From: Aphidius gifuensis
Lineage: Eukaryota > Arthropoda > Insecta > Hymenoptera > Braconidae
Direction of reading: 5' to 3'
NCBI RefSeq assembly: GCF_014905175.1
Contig: NC_057788.1
Span: 6,448,001-6,512,000, forward strand
DNA length: 64,000 bases
Below are positions 26,801 to 40,007 of the stretch, in pieces. Position 1 is the stretch's first letter; each line of letters starts with the position of its first letter. A program made the position numbers and the translations under genes. The notes under the pieces were generated by a model. That model was not told the origin of the DNA. It made no database searches and saw nothing but the letters and a program-made list of their open reading frames with translations.

Positions 26801-29142
26801 CTTCATTGACAACAACATCGGTTGCAAGTTTAAATGCACCAATAACTGTACCAACAACTGTTCAACAATCAATATCAGTTGCTGTACCAATATCATCAAC
26901 ACCAAGTATGCCACTTATATCAGATATACTTATAATGCCAGCTATACCTGGAATACCAATGTTATCTGATCTTCATTCAATTGATAATAAAAAATCAACA
27001 ATAATTGATGAAAATATAGAAATAAAAAGTGAAATTGAAGATACAAATTTACAAAGTAATGTAAATAATATTAAACCAATACAATTAAAAACAGAACCAT
27101 TAAGTGGTCCACATGATACAGAAATGTCACCAATTAATAATAATAATGAAGATACAAAAGAATCAATAACAGATGTATCACAACATTTACAGAATCTCAA
27201 TTCATCATCTCAATCAATGCTTATTAATGATTTGAGTCAAAATACATCACGTATACTATCACAACCAATGACTAATCCAATTTTAATGATACCACAAAGT
27301 ATACCACATTTACAAATTGGATCACAACTACCAGCTCATATAACATCATCACACAGTCAAGGTTTATTAAATTTACAATCATCTTATGGTTCAAATATAC
27401 CTCCAACACAAACTGTACCACAAAATTTATCTCAAAGTATTCAAATGCCACAAAATATCAGTCAGACACCACCAAGTAATTTACCACCACCAAGAGATAT
27501 ATTACCACCTCCAAATTTAACTAATCATCATTTACATCATCATCACCATCATCATCATCAAAATCAAATTGATCATATTTCACAATCAATTCCTCAAAAT
27601 ATGGCAATTCCACCTCCATTAAATTTAAATATTCCTCAAAATTTATCACAAATACCACAAATGCCACAAATACCATCCTCATCACCACAGCCATTAGGAT
27701 TAAATATTGTGCCACAACAACAACAACAACAACAGCAACAACAACAACAAGATAATAATAGCAATAATAGTATAAGAATGCCTGAGAGGATTCCAACAGA
27801 TGATCGTTTAAGACAACATAATCAAGAGCAACAAATGCAACAACAACAACAACAACAGCAACAGCAACAACGAATATCAGACAATAGAATGATGGAACCA
27901 CAAGAAAGATTAGAAATGATACCAACAGAATCACCAAATCATTTTCAACCAATTCAACCACCACCACCATTGCCTCCACCACCTTTGCAATTACCAACGT
28001 CAATGTTGCAAAGTGGAATTAATGAAAAACCTCAAGCAATATATAATCTTTCAGCAACACCACCAATGGAACCACAAAATTTAAAAATAAAACAAGAAAT
28101 CATATTACCAGAACCTGATCCACTGCAAAGTTTAAAAGAAGTTAAAGTACCTGGATTTCAAGGTGGCTTTCCTGGACCAAGTTTGGATAATATTAAAAAA
28201 GATCCAGATGCAGGAAAACCACCAACGCCATCAAAACATTCTCATTCACATTTACACTCACATTCACATACGAGTCAACAATCAACAGGATTATCATCAG
28301 CTCCACAACAGCCACCGACATCCTCTTCTTCGTCTTCGTCATCGTCTTCTTCTCAATTACTCAGTGCGCCATTACAACCACTGAATCAGCCATCACAAAA
28401 TCAACCACCATCGATACAATCAGTTGCAGCATCACCAACATCATTGCCACCACCTCCAACGTCAATTCCTCAGCCAGTGATGCATCCAAGTCAACAACCA
28501 AGTCCACATATGGCAACACATCCTTTTCATCCTCATCATTCATTGATGCATCATCCACTTTTTGCTGCAATGCATTCGTATCATCCTCATCCTTATTCTG
28601 GTTATCCAGCAGTTCCTGGATATCCAGGTTTTCCACCATATCCTTATGGTCCAGTGCCTCATGCCATACCACCACCAAGTCCACAAAGATCTGAAGCAAC
28701 AACAATGATGACTGCTCATCATTCAAGTACAAGTTCATCAAGTGTTACAACACGTGAAGAGGGTGATAATCATATTGCAACACATCATCATTCGTCGTCA
28801 ATGCATCAAGCAACGACACTTCAGCATCATGATAAACATATGAGTATATCATCACACTCGTCACACAGTCATTCCTCATCACATTCATCATCACACAATA
28901 GTCAACGAAAACAACCATCAATGGTATCTGCTTGTTTAACATCGTCGGCTAGTGTTCATCATCATCATCGACCACCTCAACAATCTCATCATCAGCAACA
29001 ACCGCCATCATCTTCTTCTTCGTCATCACAGCCACAAATGAATAATCAAATAACTCAACAATCACAATCACAACAACAACAGCAGCAGCAACAACAACAA
29101 CAGCAACAACAGCAACAGCAGCATCAACAACAACAACAACAA

Positions 29143-29177
<35 letters not shown>

Positions 29178-31731
29178 AGCTCAACAACAACAACAGCAAC
29201 AACAACAACAAGTACAACAACAGCAGCAGCAACAACAACAGCAACAACAAATTCATCATCATCCACATCATCACCATCATCATCAACAACCACAGCATCA
29301 ACAGTTGCCGCCACATCCACAACAACAACAACATCAACCACCACCTCTTCCAATTGAGCCAAAAATTGAGCAAGAAATGATTGAACCTGAACCTGAAGAA
29401 CCACCAAGTCCACGTGGACCTTCACCTGAACCACGTATTGAAGATTCTGAATGTCATAGATCACAATCAGCAATATTCCTTCGTCATTGGAATAGAGGTG
29501 AAAATAATTCATGTACAAGAACAGATTTAATGTTTAAACCTGTACCAGATTCAAAATTAGCAAGAAAACGTGAAGAAAGAACACGAAAACAAGCTGAAAG
29601 AGATAGAGAAGAAAGAGATCGTGCTGTACAACAACAAGCAAGAAAAATGACAACACCTGAAAAACAACCAGAAGTATGTAAACCACCAAGTCGTGGTCCA
29701 ATGGAACCAGTTGTATCACCATATGATAGATATGCAGCAAGACCAGCATATGCTGATACACCAGCACTCCGACAATTATCTGAATATGCAAGACCACATG
29801 CTGCATTTTCACCAGCTCGACATCCAGCACCACCTGATCCAATGTTACCAATGCATTATATGTATGGACCTGGTGCTAGAGAAAGACTTGAAATGGAAAG
29901 AGAACATATGGAAAGAGAAAAACGAGAACGTGAAATAAGAGAATTACGTGAGAGAGAATTAAATGATAGGCTGAAAGAAGAATTACTTAAGGGTACACCA
30001 AGACCAATGCCTGGTCCAGTTGATCCACATTGGCTTGAAGTACATAGACGTTATGCTGCTGGTTTGGCACCTGGACCATCGGGACCACCACAAGGGCTTC
30101 ATCAATTTGGTCTTTATGGAGCGGGACCAGGACCAAGTCCACTTGATCGTGAACGTCTAGAAAGATTAGGTAAAATTAATTTATTTTAAATTTTTATTTT
30201 TATATTATCAATTTTCATTTATTATTTATTTATTAATTATTCTTTTTAATTTAAAATTGATGTAATACAAGTGTGCATGCATGAGTAAATAAGCTCAGTT
30301 TAATTGATAGATTGATTGACAATGTGATGAGATGAGAATAAAAGGGGAAAATTTAGAGAATGAATGGGATAATGTATGACAGAGGGGGGTTTAAATAAAT
30401 GAATGTGTTATTGATGATTATGATGATGATAGTAAATGAATGGTACTTGATGTGCGTGGTTTAGGAATACCTACTGGAGCCGGCGGGGTGCCATCGTTGG
30501 CAGGGGGTGGGGCCGGGTCCGGCCATCCTGTCCCGGGACATCATCATAGTCATGGTCAGCTTGACGAGCGACTGGCTCTAGCTGCCGACCCAATGGTCCG
30601 GCTTCAGATGGCTGGCATATCGCCCGAGTATCATGCTCACACTCACGCGCATACGCACGCGCATACCCACTTGCACCTACATCCGGGACAACAACAGGCC
30701 CAACAACAGGCACAGCAACAGCAGCAGCAGGAGGCAGCTGCCGCTGCCGCTGGATTCCCCCTGCCTGGTATGTCTCCTTCCCAAAAAAAAAGAAAAAAAA
30801 AAAGGAAAATAAACAAAAAAAAAAACAAAAGCTCTAATCAATTTTTCTTTATTTTCTTTTTTTTTTCTTTTTTTATAAATTTTTTTATTGTTTTAATTAT
30901 TTATTATATTTATTTATTCAATTTTCCTTGGCTTATTAAAATTAAAAAAAAAAAACAAGCGTATGCGTCAAGAGTTGTGAACGAGTATAAAAAAATTTTA
31001 ATATAAATATCTTTGAGAGTTTCTCATTTATATTTGTATTATTTAATTAACATTTTAACAGTAATCTTGATGAATGAATGTTTTATGTATGATATAGAAT
31101 AATTTTGTATGAATGTGTGAATGATTATTGTGGTACCAAATGAGAAAGCACATTTTTGAGCTATAACACAATCATTATTTTATCTAACAAACAAATTACA
31201 CAATTAAATATTAAATATTTATAATAATAATGATAGATTACTTGATGATTATTTATTTATTTTGTTATTTTAACTGTAGCTGTTGCTGGTGGTAATTATC
31301 CAAGACCAGGAATGATGTCAAGGGATCCTGGTATGGGATTACATCCAGCTGAATTACTTGGAAGGCCTTATGCGGATATGGCAGCTCATCATGAACAGCT
31401 GCAACGTCATTTAATGATGGAACGAGAAAGATATCCTCAGCATGCATCTCTAGTTGCTCATCATGAAGAGTACCTTAGGTTTGTGACCCAACAACAACAG
31501 CAACAACATAACAATGAGAAGAATATGTTTTTGTGAGTTAATCACAGAAAAAAAAAACAAAATACAAATAAAATTAATAACTTATTTGATGATTGATTCA
31601 ATAGTTATAAAAAACACCAACTAGATATTAATTTTCATGATTTTTTTTATTTTTTTTGTTACAGGCAACAACGAGAGCGTGAGTTGAAGGTTCGTGTACT
31701 TGAAGAGGCAGCACGTGGACCACGTCAATAA
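23839..31731 (+). CDS. Gug: Atrophin / Grunge (RERE-type transcriptional corepressor)
   Basis: Nuclear corepressor working with HDAC1/2 and nuclear receptors in patterning. Exons: 23839-23886, 24678-25019, 25111-30169, 30465-30767, 31280-31478, 31665-31731; 2005 aa. The ELM2 domain begins EIRVGPSHQARLPDY and includes [20 protein letters not shown]. The SANT domain (~131-175) has LRSFGKNFWRIKKELLP. A GATA-type finger has the C-x2-C-x18-C-x2-C spacing (C346, C349, C368, C371). A huge disordered region follows, with Asn, Thr/Ser, Pro, His and Gln runs; the longest Gln/His tract is at ~1450-1515. The atrophin signature is FLRHWNRG (~1586) to FKPVPDSKLARKREERTRK, then RE-rich helices. Exon 5 is strikingly GC-rich. 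If the exon-6 donor is not used, the protein ends early at ~31536. No BAH domain is visible upstream, but the N-terminus may be incomplete. Confidence 0.93.
29068..29330 (+). repeat. CAA/CAG trinucleotide tract encoding poly-Gln/His in Atrophin
   Basis: Mixed CAA and CAG codons, broken by CAT, GCT and GTA, encode about 60 residues of nearly pure glutamine, then a histidine cluster. The codon mixing suggests an old tract rather than a fresh pure-repeat expansion. Smaller Gln tracts occur at about 27714-27750 and 27835-27870, and an AAT/AAC poly-Asn tract at about 25515-25620. Confidence 0.85.
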
Positions 31732-33389
31732 ATCATATAAGTTTTAAATTAATAAAAAAAAAATAAATATATATATATATAAATAATAGTATATTGAAAG
31801 TTCAAAGGAAAAAAAAAAAGAACATTGTCCTATATACCCTAAAGAGTTATTTTAAAATGAAGGGAATATGGATTATGTCGATAGTTTGAACTGAAAAAAA
31901 AATATGTTTTCCTATCGATTATTTACGCACCGTACGTCGTTTTTTATTAATCAAAGATACGAAGCAATAATTAAAAATTAATTAGTTTCGTATCATGTAA
32001 TAATGTCCAATGTAAATACGACAAAAAAAAAAAAAAAAAAGGACTGCGTTTATGATGACTATTTAAACGCAAAAAAAATAACAAAATAACTAAAAAGGTC
32101 AAGAGAACTTATTGAGATTTTAAAGCTTAATTTCTTCTTATTTTAGCACTATGAATTTTATTAATTATTGTAAATTCCATTCTTCAATTTATTTATCATT
32201 CAAAATATTAATTTTTTTTTTTTTACTTTTTTTTTTATAATGGTGTAAGTGTGATTTTTTTTTTTTCATTGATCGGGGTATTTTTTTCTCGTTGAATTTA
32301 ATTTAATTAATTAATTTTTTTTTTTGTATTTTTTTTTTCAAATAACAAAAGTATAAATGTATAAAAAAAAATATCAACGAGAACCTCTTTATAATCATGC
32401 AAAAAACTTAGGCAATTTTTAAAAGTATAAATTTGTTTTTTTTGTATTTCTCATTTAACTTTGTTCCTTTTTTTTACTATAAATGACCAAAGTTAACTTT
32501 TCTAGAGAAATGTTAATCGCCTTGATAAATGCGAAAAATAATATCAATTTTTTAATTTTTTTTTTAATTTTATGTGACCATTGATAATGGTGATAATATA
32601 TTGTAAATTATATAAGGTTTTAAACAAAAAGACAACAAACAAAAACAGATGAAAAAAATAAATAAATAAATAAACATTATATATGTAATCTAGTTGTTAA
32701 ATTGAAAAACAAAAAAGTATTTCATAAAAATTATGAAAGAAAAAAAGCAAAAACAAAATAATCAAATGGTTTTTTTAACAAGTAAATTTTCTAAATAGTT
32801 TAATGAAACGAAAAAAAAAAAAAAGAAACATTTTTTAAAATTTTTTTAATTATCCAAATGTTAGTGTGGTATTTTTGAATAAGAAAAACTGTGAGACTAA
32901 TCAACTTGCCAGATGTGTGAGAATTTGTTTTCCATATTTTTCAATGTTGTTGTTTTTTTTTTTTTGTGTTTTTTATAATTTTTTTTTTTTTTTATAATGA
33001 GTTTTGCAGTAGAGCAAGTCAGGCGGCTGTGTTTTTATTAGGGTAATGTAAAACCCAGAAGTGGCCAAAGAGTGCCTCTCGTTGATGTCCCGCTGGTGTG
33101 AACGTATTACAGTGGGGGTAATGTTGTGCTTGGATCATCCACTTGTTTTGAGACTCTACGATGTATTTTAATAAGAAAAATACAAACGACAAAGTAATTC
33201 TTTGTTTAAATCATTCAAGTGGTTGATCTGAACTCGGTAACAACCTCTTCTTTTAACTAATAACATACAAAAAGAGATTGTACAAATAACAAACAAATAA
33301 TTATAAATTAAGTAATTAATTAATTATTATTATTAACAAATAAAAAAAAAAACAAAATAAAAAAAGAAAAAAGTGATTTTTTAAAAATA
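31732..33389. other. Atrophin 3' UTR and upstream region of the bHLH gene
   Basis: About 1.65 kb. From 31732 to about 33000 it is A/T-rich with many homopolymer runs, as expected of a long 3' UTR. From about 33000 to 33180 the composition rises in GC (GTCAGGCGGCTGTG, AGAGTGCCTCTCGTTGATGTCCC, ATCCACTTG), which I take as the promoter or first transcribed part of the bHLH gene. An E-box-like CACTTG is present. No ORF. Confidence 0.45.
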
Positions 33390-34015
33390 ATGGCTGGTCG
33401 CCAGAGATATCAGGCAAATGCTCGTGAACGAGATCGAACACACAGGTACAAGTATTGTAAAAAAAAAAAAACAAAAAAAATTAAAAAAAAAAAAAGCCTT
33501 TGCTTTATTTATGTATACCTTATATTGTTATTATAATGATTTTTTTTTTAATTTTTTTATTTTTACCTTGAAATATTTAATAAATTAATATTCAGGGATA
33601 AAATTCAAGAAACAAAAAAATCCTCAATCTTCAGTGTAAATATGGCATTCAGTGCATTGAGAATGCTGATACCAACTGAACCAGCTGATAGAAAATTATC
33701 AAAAATTGAAACACTACGTCTTGCAAGTAGTTATATCAGTCATTTAGATGCTGTATTAATTGTTGGACCAATTGATAATCCTTGTATGAAATTCAAAGAG
33801 ATATATTGGAAAAAGGAGGATGATACATTTTTAAACAACTCTATGAGACCAAAAGTCTGTACATTTTGTCTAGCCATGCACAAAAAACATGTGAGTATAT
33901 TTATTTATATTATTTATTGTTATTTTTAAATAAAAATAATAATTTATATAAATTTTTTTTCAATTAACAGAGTGTTACAACAGGATTGATAGAAGATTAT
34001 AATCAAGAGTATTAA
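33390..34015 (+). CDS. Small bHLH transcription factor, paraxis/scleraxis (TCF15) type
   Basis: Predicted DNA-binding dimer partner for E-box sites in developing mesoderm. Exons: 33390-33445, 33635-33890, 33971-34015; 118 aa. The bHLH domain starts almost at the N-terminus: RQRYQANARERDRTHSVN is the basic region, AFSALRMLIPTEPADRKLS covers helix 1 and the loop, and KIETLRLASSYISHLDAVL is helix 2. These match vertebrate TCF15/scleraxis and the little-studied fly gene CG33557 closely. A C-terminal stretch with CTFCLAMHKK follows. Exon 2 has two in-frame acceptors: the downstream one (TCTTCAG before 33635) restores the contiguous canonical domain. The upstream one (ATTCAG before 33596) would add 13 residues inside it. 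Confidence 0.88.
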
Positions 34016-35855
34016 ACAATCAGTCCCCATGAATAGTAACAGTTTAAAAATTTATATTTAAAAAATAATAATCAATACTTAAAATGAAAAACAAGATAAA
34101 AAAAAAAATATTTTATTTATGTAAATACAAGTTAATAATTGAATTTATAAATTAAAATGAATGAGTGCTGTGTGAGGAAATAGATAAATGATATATAAAC
34201 AATTTTAAATATTTAATTACAGTTAAGTAAAAAATATTTAATAAAAAAAAATATGCATATGTATATATTTTGAATCAATAAAACTGCCAATTGAAAATAC
34301 AAATTATATAGTTAATGCAGATATAATGTTTTATAAAAAAAAAAAAACAATATTAATAAACAAAATAATTTTTTATCAGTGCAGTTATAACAGCAGCTAG
34401 GTTTTTTTTTTAATGACGTTTTTGTTTTATCGTTATTCATTTGATGATAAAATTATTATTATAAATAATAAATAGAATAAAGTAAAACAAAATATTTTAA
34501 AAATAATAATCGGCAGTCATTTGAAAATAAAAAAATAAGATAAATTTATACAATTAATTTTGTTTTTTCGTTGACATCGTTTGTTCTTCATTAATTTTTA
34601 ATAATTTGTGTTTCATTTTTATGTTATTTATATTTATTTAATTTATCAAATTATATTTTTTTCAAATATTAATATTTTATTAACAAAATAAAATACATAT
34701 TGTTTCTAAAAAAAATTTATAAAAAGGTAAGTTAATATGTTCGTAAAAAAATATTTTATCAATTTTTATTTCAAGTAATTTTTCTTACGATTGTTAACAA
34801 CAAATAGATAATAATTTATTTATAAAAAAATTAATAAAAAATTCTAAAAACATGCAGAAATTAACATCGAATTAAACAATAAATTTTTCTGTAATTTTTT
34901 TTTACATAAACAATTGAATCAGTCAACGAAAACTCTAATAAATTTTTCATAGAAAAATGTACATTTCTCCAATAAATAATAATAATTAATTCTATTATTA
35001 AAAATTATAAATAAAATATTAAAACCCTTTTTTTATTATTCATAAAAATTATATCATCATAATACTTAAAAATAAATTATCGATTTTGACTGATTTCTTA
35101 ATTTTCATGATAAAAATTTACGCGCCTTGACCAAAAAAAAAAAATTCGCCATTTATGATAAATTGCGCGTGCGCTTGTTGTTTATTTTTTTTTTTTTATG
35201 CAAAAATATATATACATGATTACATGCCCTCTTTTATTTGTGTATGTATACGTTTGTAGGCCGATTAATACATATGTGTTAGTGAGTCCTGGCTGGTGCT
35301 TGCTGAGAGGGCTGTGTGAGTGACTAAAAGATTCAACTTCAGTAATTTTATTTTACAAATTACTGGAATAAAAATTACAAGACATCAGGTACAAATAATA
35401 ATATAAATTACAATAAACAATAATAATAATTATCAACATTACAAATCATTAAAAAAGTTGACAATTATATTAAATAATTTAAAAAAAAAAAATTTCATAA
35501 ACACACCCTCAACCTTCATTATCATCTGTTGTGTATTTCTAGTTGTTATAAATTATTTTAATAATAAAAAAATAATATATATTAAAAGTTGACATATAAA
35601 ATTAATAATAAATAATTGATGAATCCAGGACAAATCCCCGGAAGCAAATCATCACAAGTCAAGGATTTAAAATCATCAAATAAAACAAATCAAAGTGGGT
35701 GATAATAATTGTGTATTGTGTGAGTGTCTGTGTCTGTGTCTTCCTGTGGATATCCTTCATTATTTAGTGGAAAAAAAAATTAAATAAATTAAGAAGAAAT
35801 AACAACATTGGAGTTGAAATATAATTCGTCATCAAAGTCCGTGCAGGACTTTAAC
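34016..35855. other. bHLH 3' flank and boule 5' region with a candidate uORF
   Basis: About 1.8 kb. The first 1.1 kb is A/T-rich 3' flank. A GC-richer patch at about 35110-35330 (TTACGCGCCTTG, TTGCGCGTGCGCTTG, TGAGTCCTGGCTGGTGCTTGCTGAGAGG) is a plausible boule start region. A 28-codon ATG-initiated ORF lies at 35619-35705 (starts MNPGQIPGSKSSQ), upstream of the predicted start. It does not join in phase to the RRM exon, so I read it as a possible uORF. A donor-like CATCAG/GTACAA lies at 35388. Confidence 0.4.
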
Positions 35856-38800
35856 ATGGTGTGTATTAAAATATCGACAAGTTAAATTTTTTTATATGTG
35901 TACCAATGTGTACATAAGTAGAATATAATAATCATATATATGTATATAAAATTTTAGCTATATACCTGTAGCCAATATATATGTACATGTGTATATACAT
36001 AGGTATATTACGCGATAACCAAGCCCTCAACATTTCAGCTGTCAAAAACAGTTAACCTTGACTGACTTGATTTTATATTTATTTCATTTTTTTTTTTTTT
36101 TTTCCTTAAATTTATCATGAAAATAATAAGTAAATAATTAAATCATTTATTATATTTCTTTAAATTTTTTTTTTGAGTATTTTTTTTTTTTTTTTAAAAA
36201 AAAATAAACATAATTTTCTTTTGAGTAAATTTTAGTTACAAATCATCATCATAAAAAGAAAGATAAAAAAAAAAAAAATATTTGGTGGGGTGAAAGAGAG
36301 TATTTTTGTTTTTGTTTTGTTTTGGTTTTTTTTTTTTTCTCTTTCTTGAATTTGTCATCTTGTTTTGATAAATATCGTATCATAATGTAGTTTTTTTTTT
36401 CTTAAATTATGGCAGCAGTTTATTTAGTCATTGTAGTTAAAATTTGTAATTAATGAATTATTTAAAATAATATTATTTTTTGATTGTTTTGATTGAAAAA
36501 TAAAATATAGAGCTCAGCATCAACTGGTGGTACTGAGGGTTCAAGTCCTGCCTCGAGCCCAGCATCAGCAGCTAGTCAAGCAATGGCAGCACCAAAGTAT
36601 GGTACACTTGTACCAAATCGTATATTTGTTGGTGGAATATCAGCAAGCACAAGTGAAGCTGAATTAGCACAATTATTTTCAACTTATGGAAATGTTAAAG
36701 CAACTAAAATAATACTTGATCGTGCTGGTGTATCAAAAGGATATGGTTTTGTTACATTTGAGACTGAAGAAGAGGCCAAAAGATTACAACAAGAGGTTAT
36801 TGAATATTTATTATTTTATTATTAAATTTAAAAATACAAAAATAATAATATTTAATTTAATTTATTTATATATTTACAGTCGGAATGTATTGTATTGAGA
36901 GAACGTAAGCTCAATATTGCACCAGCAATTAAAAAACAACCATTCAATCGTTCATTTGATGGAGGTGCTGGTTCACCTCCTGCAGTGCCAACAAATCCAT
37001 ATTTCTATACAAATGGTAAATTCTTTTAATTAACAATTTAAAAATTAATAATGAATGATAATTGTTGAATTATTATTAAATTTAGGAATGAGTTTACCTT
37101 ATCAAAATGGATTGACTTTTTACAATGCTGGTGGACCAACACCAGGTACAACTTTGGCACCACCTGGTGATCCTGCTGCTCTTTATCAAGCTGCTGGAGT
37201 ATTTGGTAATTATCATCAATTAAAAAATGATTATAAAAATTCCAAATTATTGCTATTATTTTTTAAATGTATTATTTTATATTATCCAGGACCTCAAAGT
37301 GCTTCAGCTCATCAAACATATGCACCAATGATGTATCCTTGTCCAGCACCATCATTATACATGCCACAACAGTACCAGTATTCACCAATGCCGGTAAGTT
37401 TTTTTTAAATATTATAAATTATTTTTATATAAATAATATATTAAAATTGTAATTATTCCATTTTAAAAAAGCACAATCAACCTATTAATTTACATTTCGT
37501 TTTTCAAATTCATTCACATTTTTTTATGTTTCATTAACAAACAATTGTTGTTGATAGTTTTTTTTTTTTTTTGTATCATCTCACTTGTTACATAACAAAT
37601 ATTATTTTTTTGTTATTATTGAATGTTATTATTTAAATTCATGGATTTTTTGAATTTTATTTTGTTGGAGAATATATAATATATAAATAAAAAAAAAATT
37701 ATAAATTAATTTGGACAGACAAACGGTCTAATGGGAGAGGCAATGCCGCCAGCATTTCTTCCAAATCCACAGCAAATGCCTACTTACGTACTGCTCGACG
37801 CAATACAGTATTGAGGTTTAAAGGTACCAAAAAAAAACAAGAAAAAAAAAAAAAGAAACAAAAATAATTAATCATCTATTAAAGATGAAAAAAAAAAAAA
37901 AAATTGTCAAGCATGATTGCACGTTTGTTGGCCGTTACACCCTTCACAAGCATGATAAAATAATTAATTTTTATTTTGCCTAAAAAAAAATAATGATGAA
38001 CTTTTAATGACTAAATTTTTTAATTTGCTTTAGATGTAAAAAAAAAAAACAAGAAGATTCTATATATGTCATTACTATTGACAGGAATATTATTATGATG
38101 ATGTTAATTTTATATTAATTTATTTTCAAAACAGTATGACACGTACTACGCGGGTGCAGCAAGTCAGCCACAATATTTATATTCACCTGGCAATGGAACG
38201 AGTAATGGTAATCCAAATAGTACAACAACAACGAGTGGTACAGATGCAACAAGTCCACTATCAACTCATCATTATTTTACAACATCTGGACTTCCAACGG
38301 CACCAGCCGCTCATCATAATCATCATCAATCAAATGTGCCAAGTGGTGGAGGAGTATCATCATCATCATCATCGTCACCACAAGTTGAACAATTGTATTA
38401 TAATTTTTCTTCAATTGGACAACATCAACAAGCAACATCACAACCATCATCACTTCTCACTGATCATCATCAGCCATTATTTCTTTATACAAATGATTGT
38501 CAACAAAATACAGAACAAAAAAATCAAGAGGTAAGATAAATTATATTATAATTATTATTATTCAAGATGTATATTTTTTTGTTTAATATATATTGCATAT
38601 CAAACGCTCAAATACTTAGATAATATATAGAATTTTTTTGAATAATTAAATGATCAATGATCATAATCAAGTGATAGAAATAATATTAGGTTACTCAAAT
38701 CAATGATAATATTGAATATTAGATATTAATTATTAATTACACAGGAAACGTGCTCAACGTCAAGTCATTCACAATCAGACCAGACTGGTCATCAACAACA

Positions 38801-40007
38801 ACAACATCAAATAACACAATCGACTGGCAACGAGACAACTCATAATACAACGACTCAATCAACATCAATAACAACAACAACAACAACAACATCAACACCA
38901 GCAACAACAACGACAGCATTGCCAGCATTAATGCCATTAAAATATCAAAATCCATACACAAATTATCCACATCCCATTAACATACAATCATCACAACCAC
39001 AATATTGTTACGCTGATATTGAAGAGTCAAATCCAATTCAAATACTTTATCATCCAGTTTACATACAAAATAATAGTAATGCTGGTAGTCCAAGTCTCTT
39101 ACCAACACCCACAAGTCCTTATGATTTACAAAGACTTCAAAGTTTTCATCATCATCAAAATACACCTCCAAAATTAATTCCATATCCAAATTCACATATA
39201 CAAAATGGCTATGCTATATTCACACCACCTCCACCATCATTACCACAAATGCATCATTCACAAACTCAATATAATAAGTATCAAACTCCAAAATCCCATC
39301 ATCATTCCAATAAAAATTATTCACCAAATAATAATACTAATAATCGTAAATCAATCAATACATCATCGTGCTTTTTAACACCACATAAATCTGGTGGTTC
39401 ACAAACAACAAATAAACAATCAAATATTGAGCATAATAATAATAATGCACGTAAAAATTTAAATTCTGATTTTTCAAATCGTAAAAATCATAATTTAAAT
39501 ACAAAATTAACAACTAAAGATAATAATAAAATTAATTATAATAATGATTGTAAACTAACAAGTCCACCACCAGCACCATATTCACCAATGATACATCCAC
39601 TTCCAAATTATTTCCCAACAAATATACAGGTACAATATCAAAATGGTCAATCACGTTATCATGGAATGGCTAATCAACAAACAAGAAAATATACATCATT
39701 ACCAATTGACAGTCAAATGTATTTATCATCACGTAAACAAGTTGATAAATATGGTAATACAATGAGCAATCAGGGTCTTGTTATACGTTCAAATAAACAA
39801 AAAATTAATGGATTAATGCAGTCAACACAAAAAAATAATATTGATGATGATAAAGGAGTTAGTGGAGGTAGTGGTAGTGGTGGTGGTAGTAATCCATCAC
39901 AATCTGTTATGACAAGAATGCCATTAACACCACCAGGTACACCTAGAAATTTACAAGATAATCAGATCAATGTTAATTGTCATCAACTACAAGCCCTTTC
40001 ATTGTAA
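35856..40007 (+). CDS. bol: Boule-like RNA-binding protein (DAZ family) with long or short C-terminus
   Basis: Cytoplasmic mRNA-binding translational regulator of germ-cell meiosis. Exons: 35856-35858 (ATG only, at a GTGTGT donor), 36511-36795, 36880-37015, 37086-37205, 37290-37393, then two options. Reading exon 37719-37814 to its TGA gives 247 aa, the usual boule size. Splicing at 37787 (GTACTG donor) to 38135-38530 and 38745-40007 stays in frame and gives 791 aa with a Ser/Thr/Gln/Asn/His-rich tail. The RRM is diagnostic: PKYGTLVPNRIFVGGI, DRAGVSKGYGFVTFETEEE, then LRERKLNIAPAIKKQPF. The tail has Tyr/Pro/Gln-rich segments (YMPQQYQYSPMP). The final TAA (40005-40007) overlaps a GTAAGT donor. 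If the one-codon first exon is wrong, translation would start at 36583. The RRM call is certain; the tail is inferred from open frame and phase. Confidence 0.85.

Noticed and set aside
25139..30189. Many long ORFs on both strands across the Atrophin exon (rich in Leu, Val, Met or His)
   Set aside because: They are other-frame readings of CAA/CAG, ACA and ATC repeats in the real coding exon and have no independent domains.
33596..33634. Upstream acceptor as the main exon-2 border of the bHLH gene
   Set aside because: It splits the bHLH domain by 13 residues, whereas the downstream acceptor rebuilds the conserved domain exactly. Kept only as a possible isoform.
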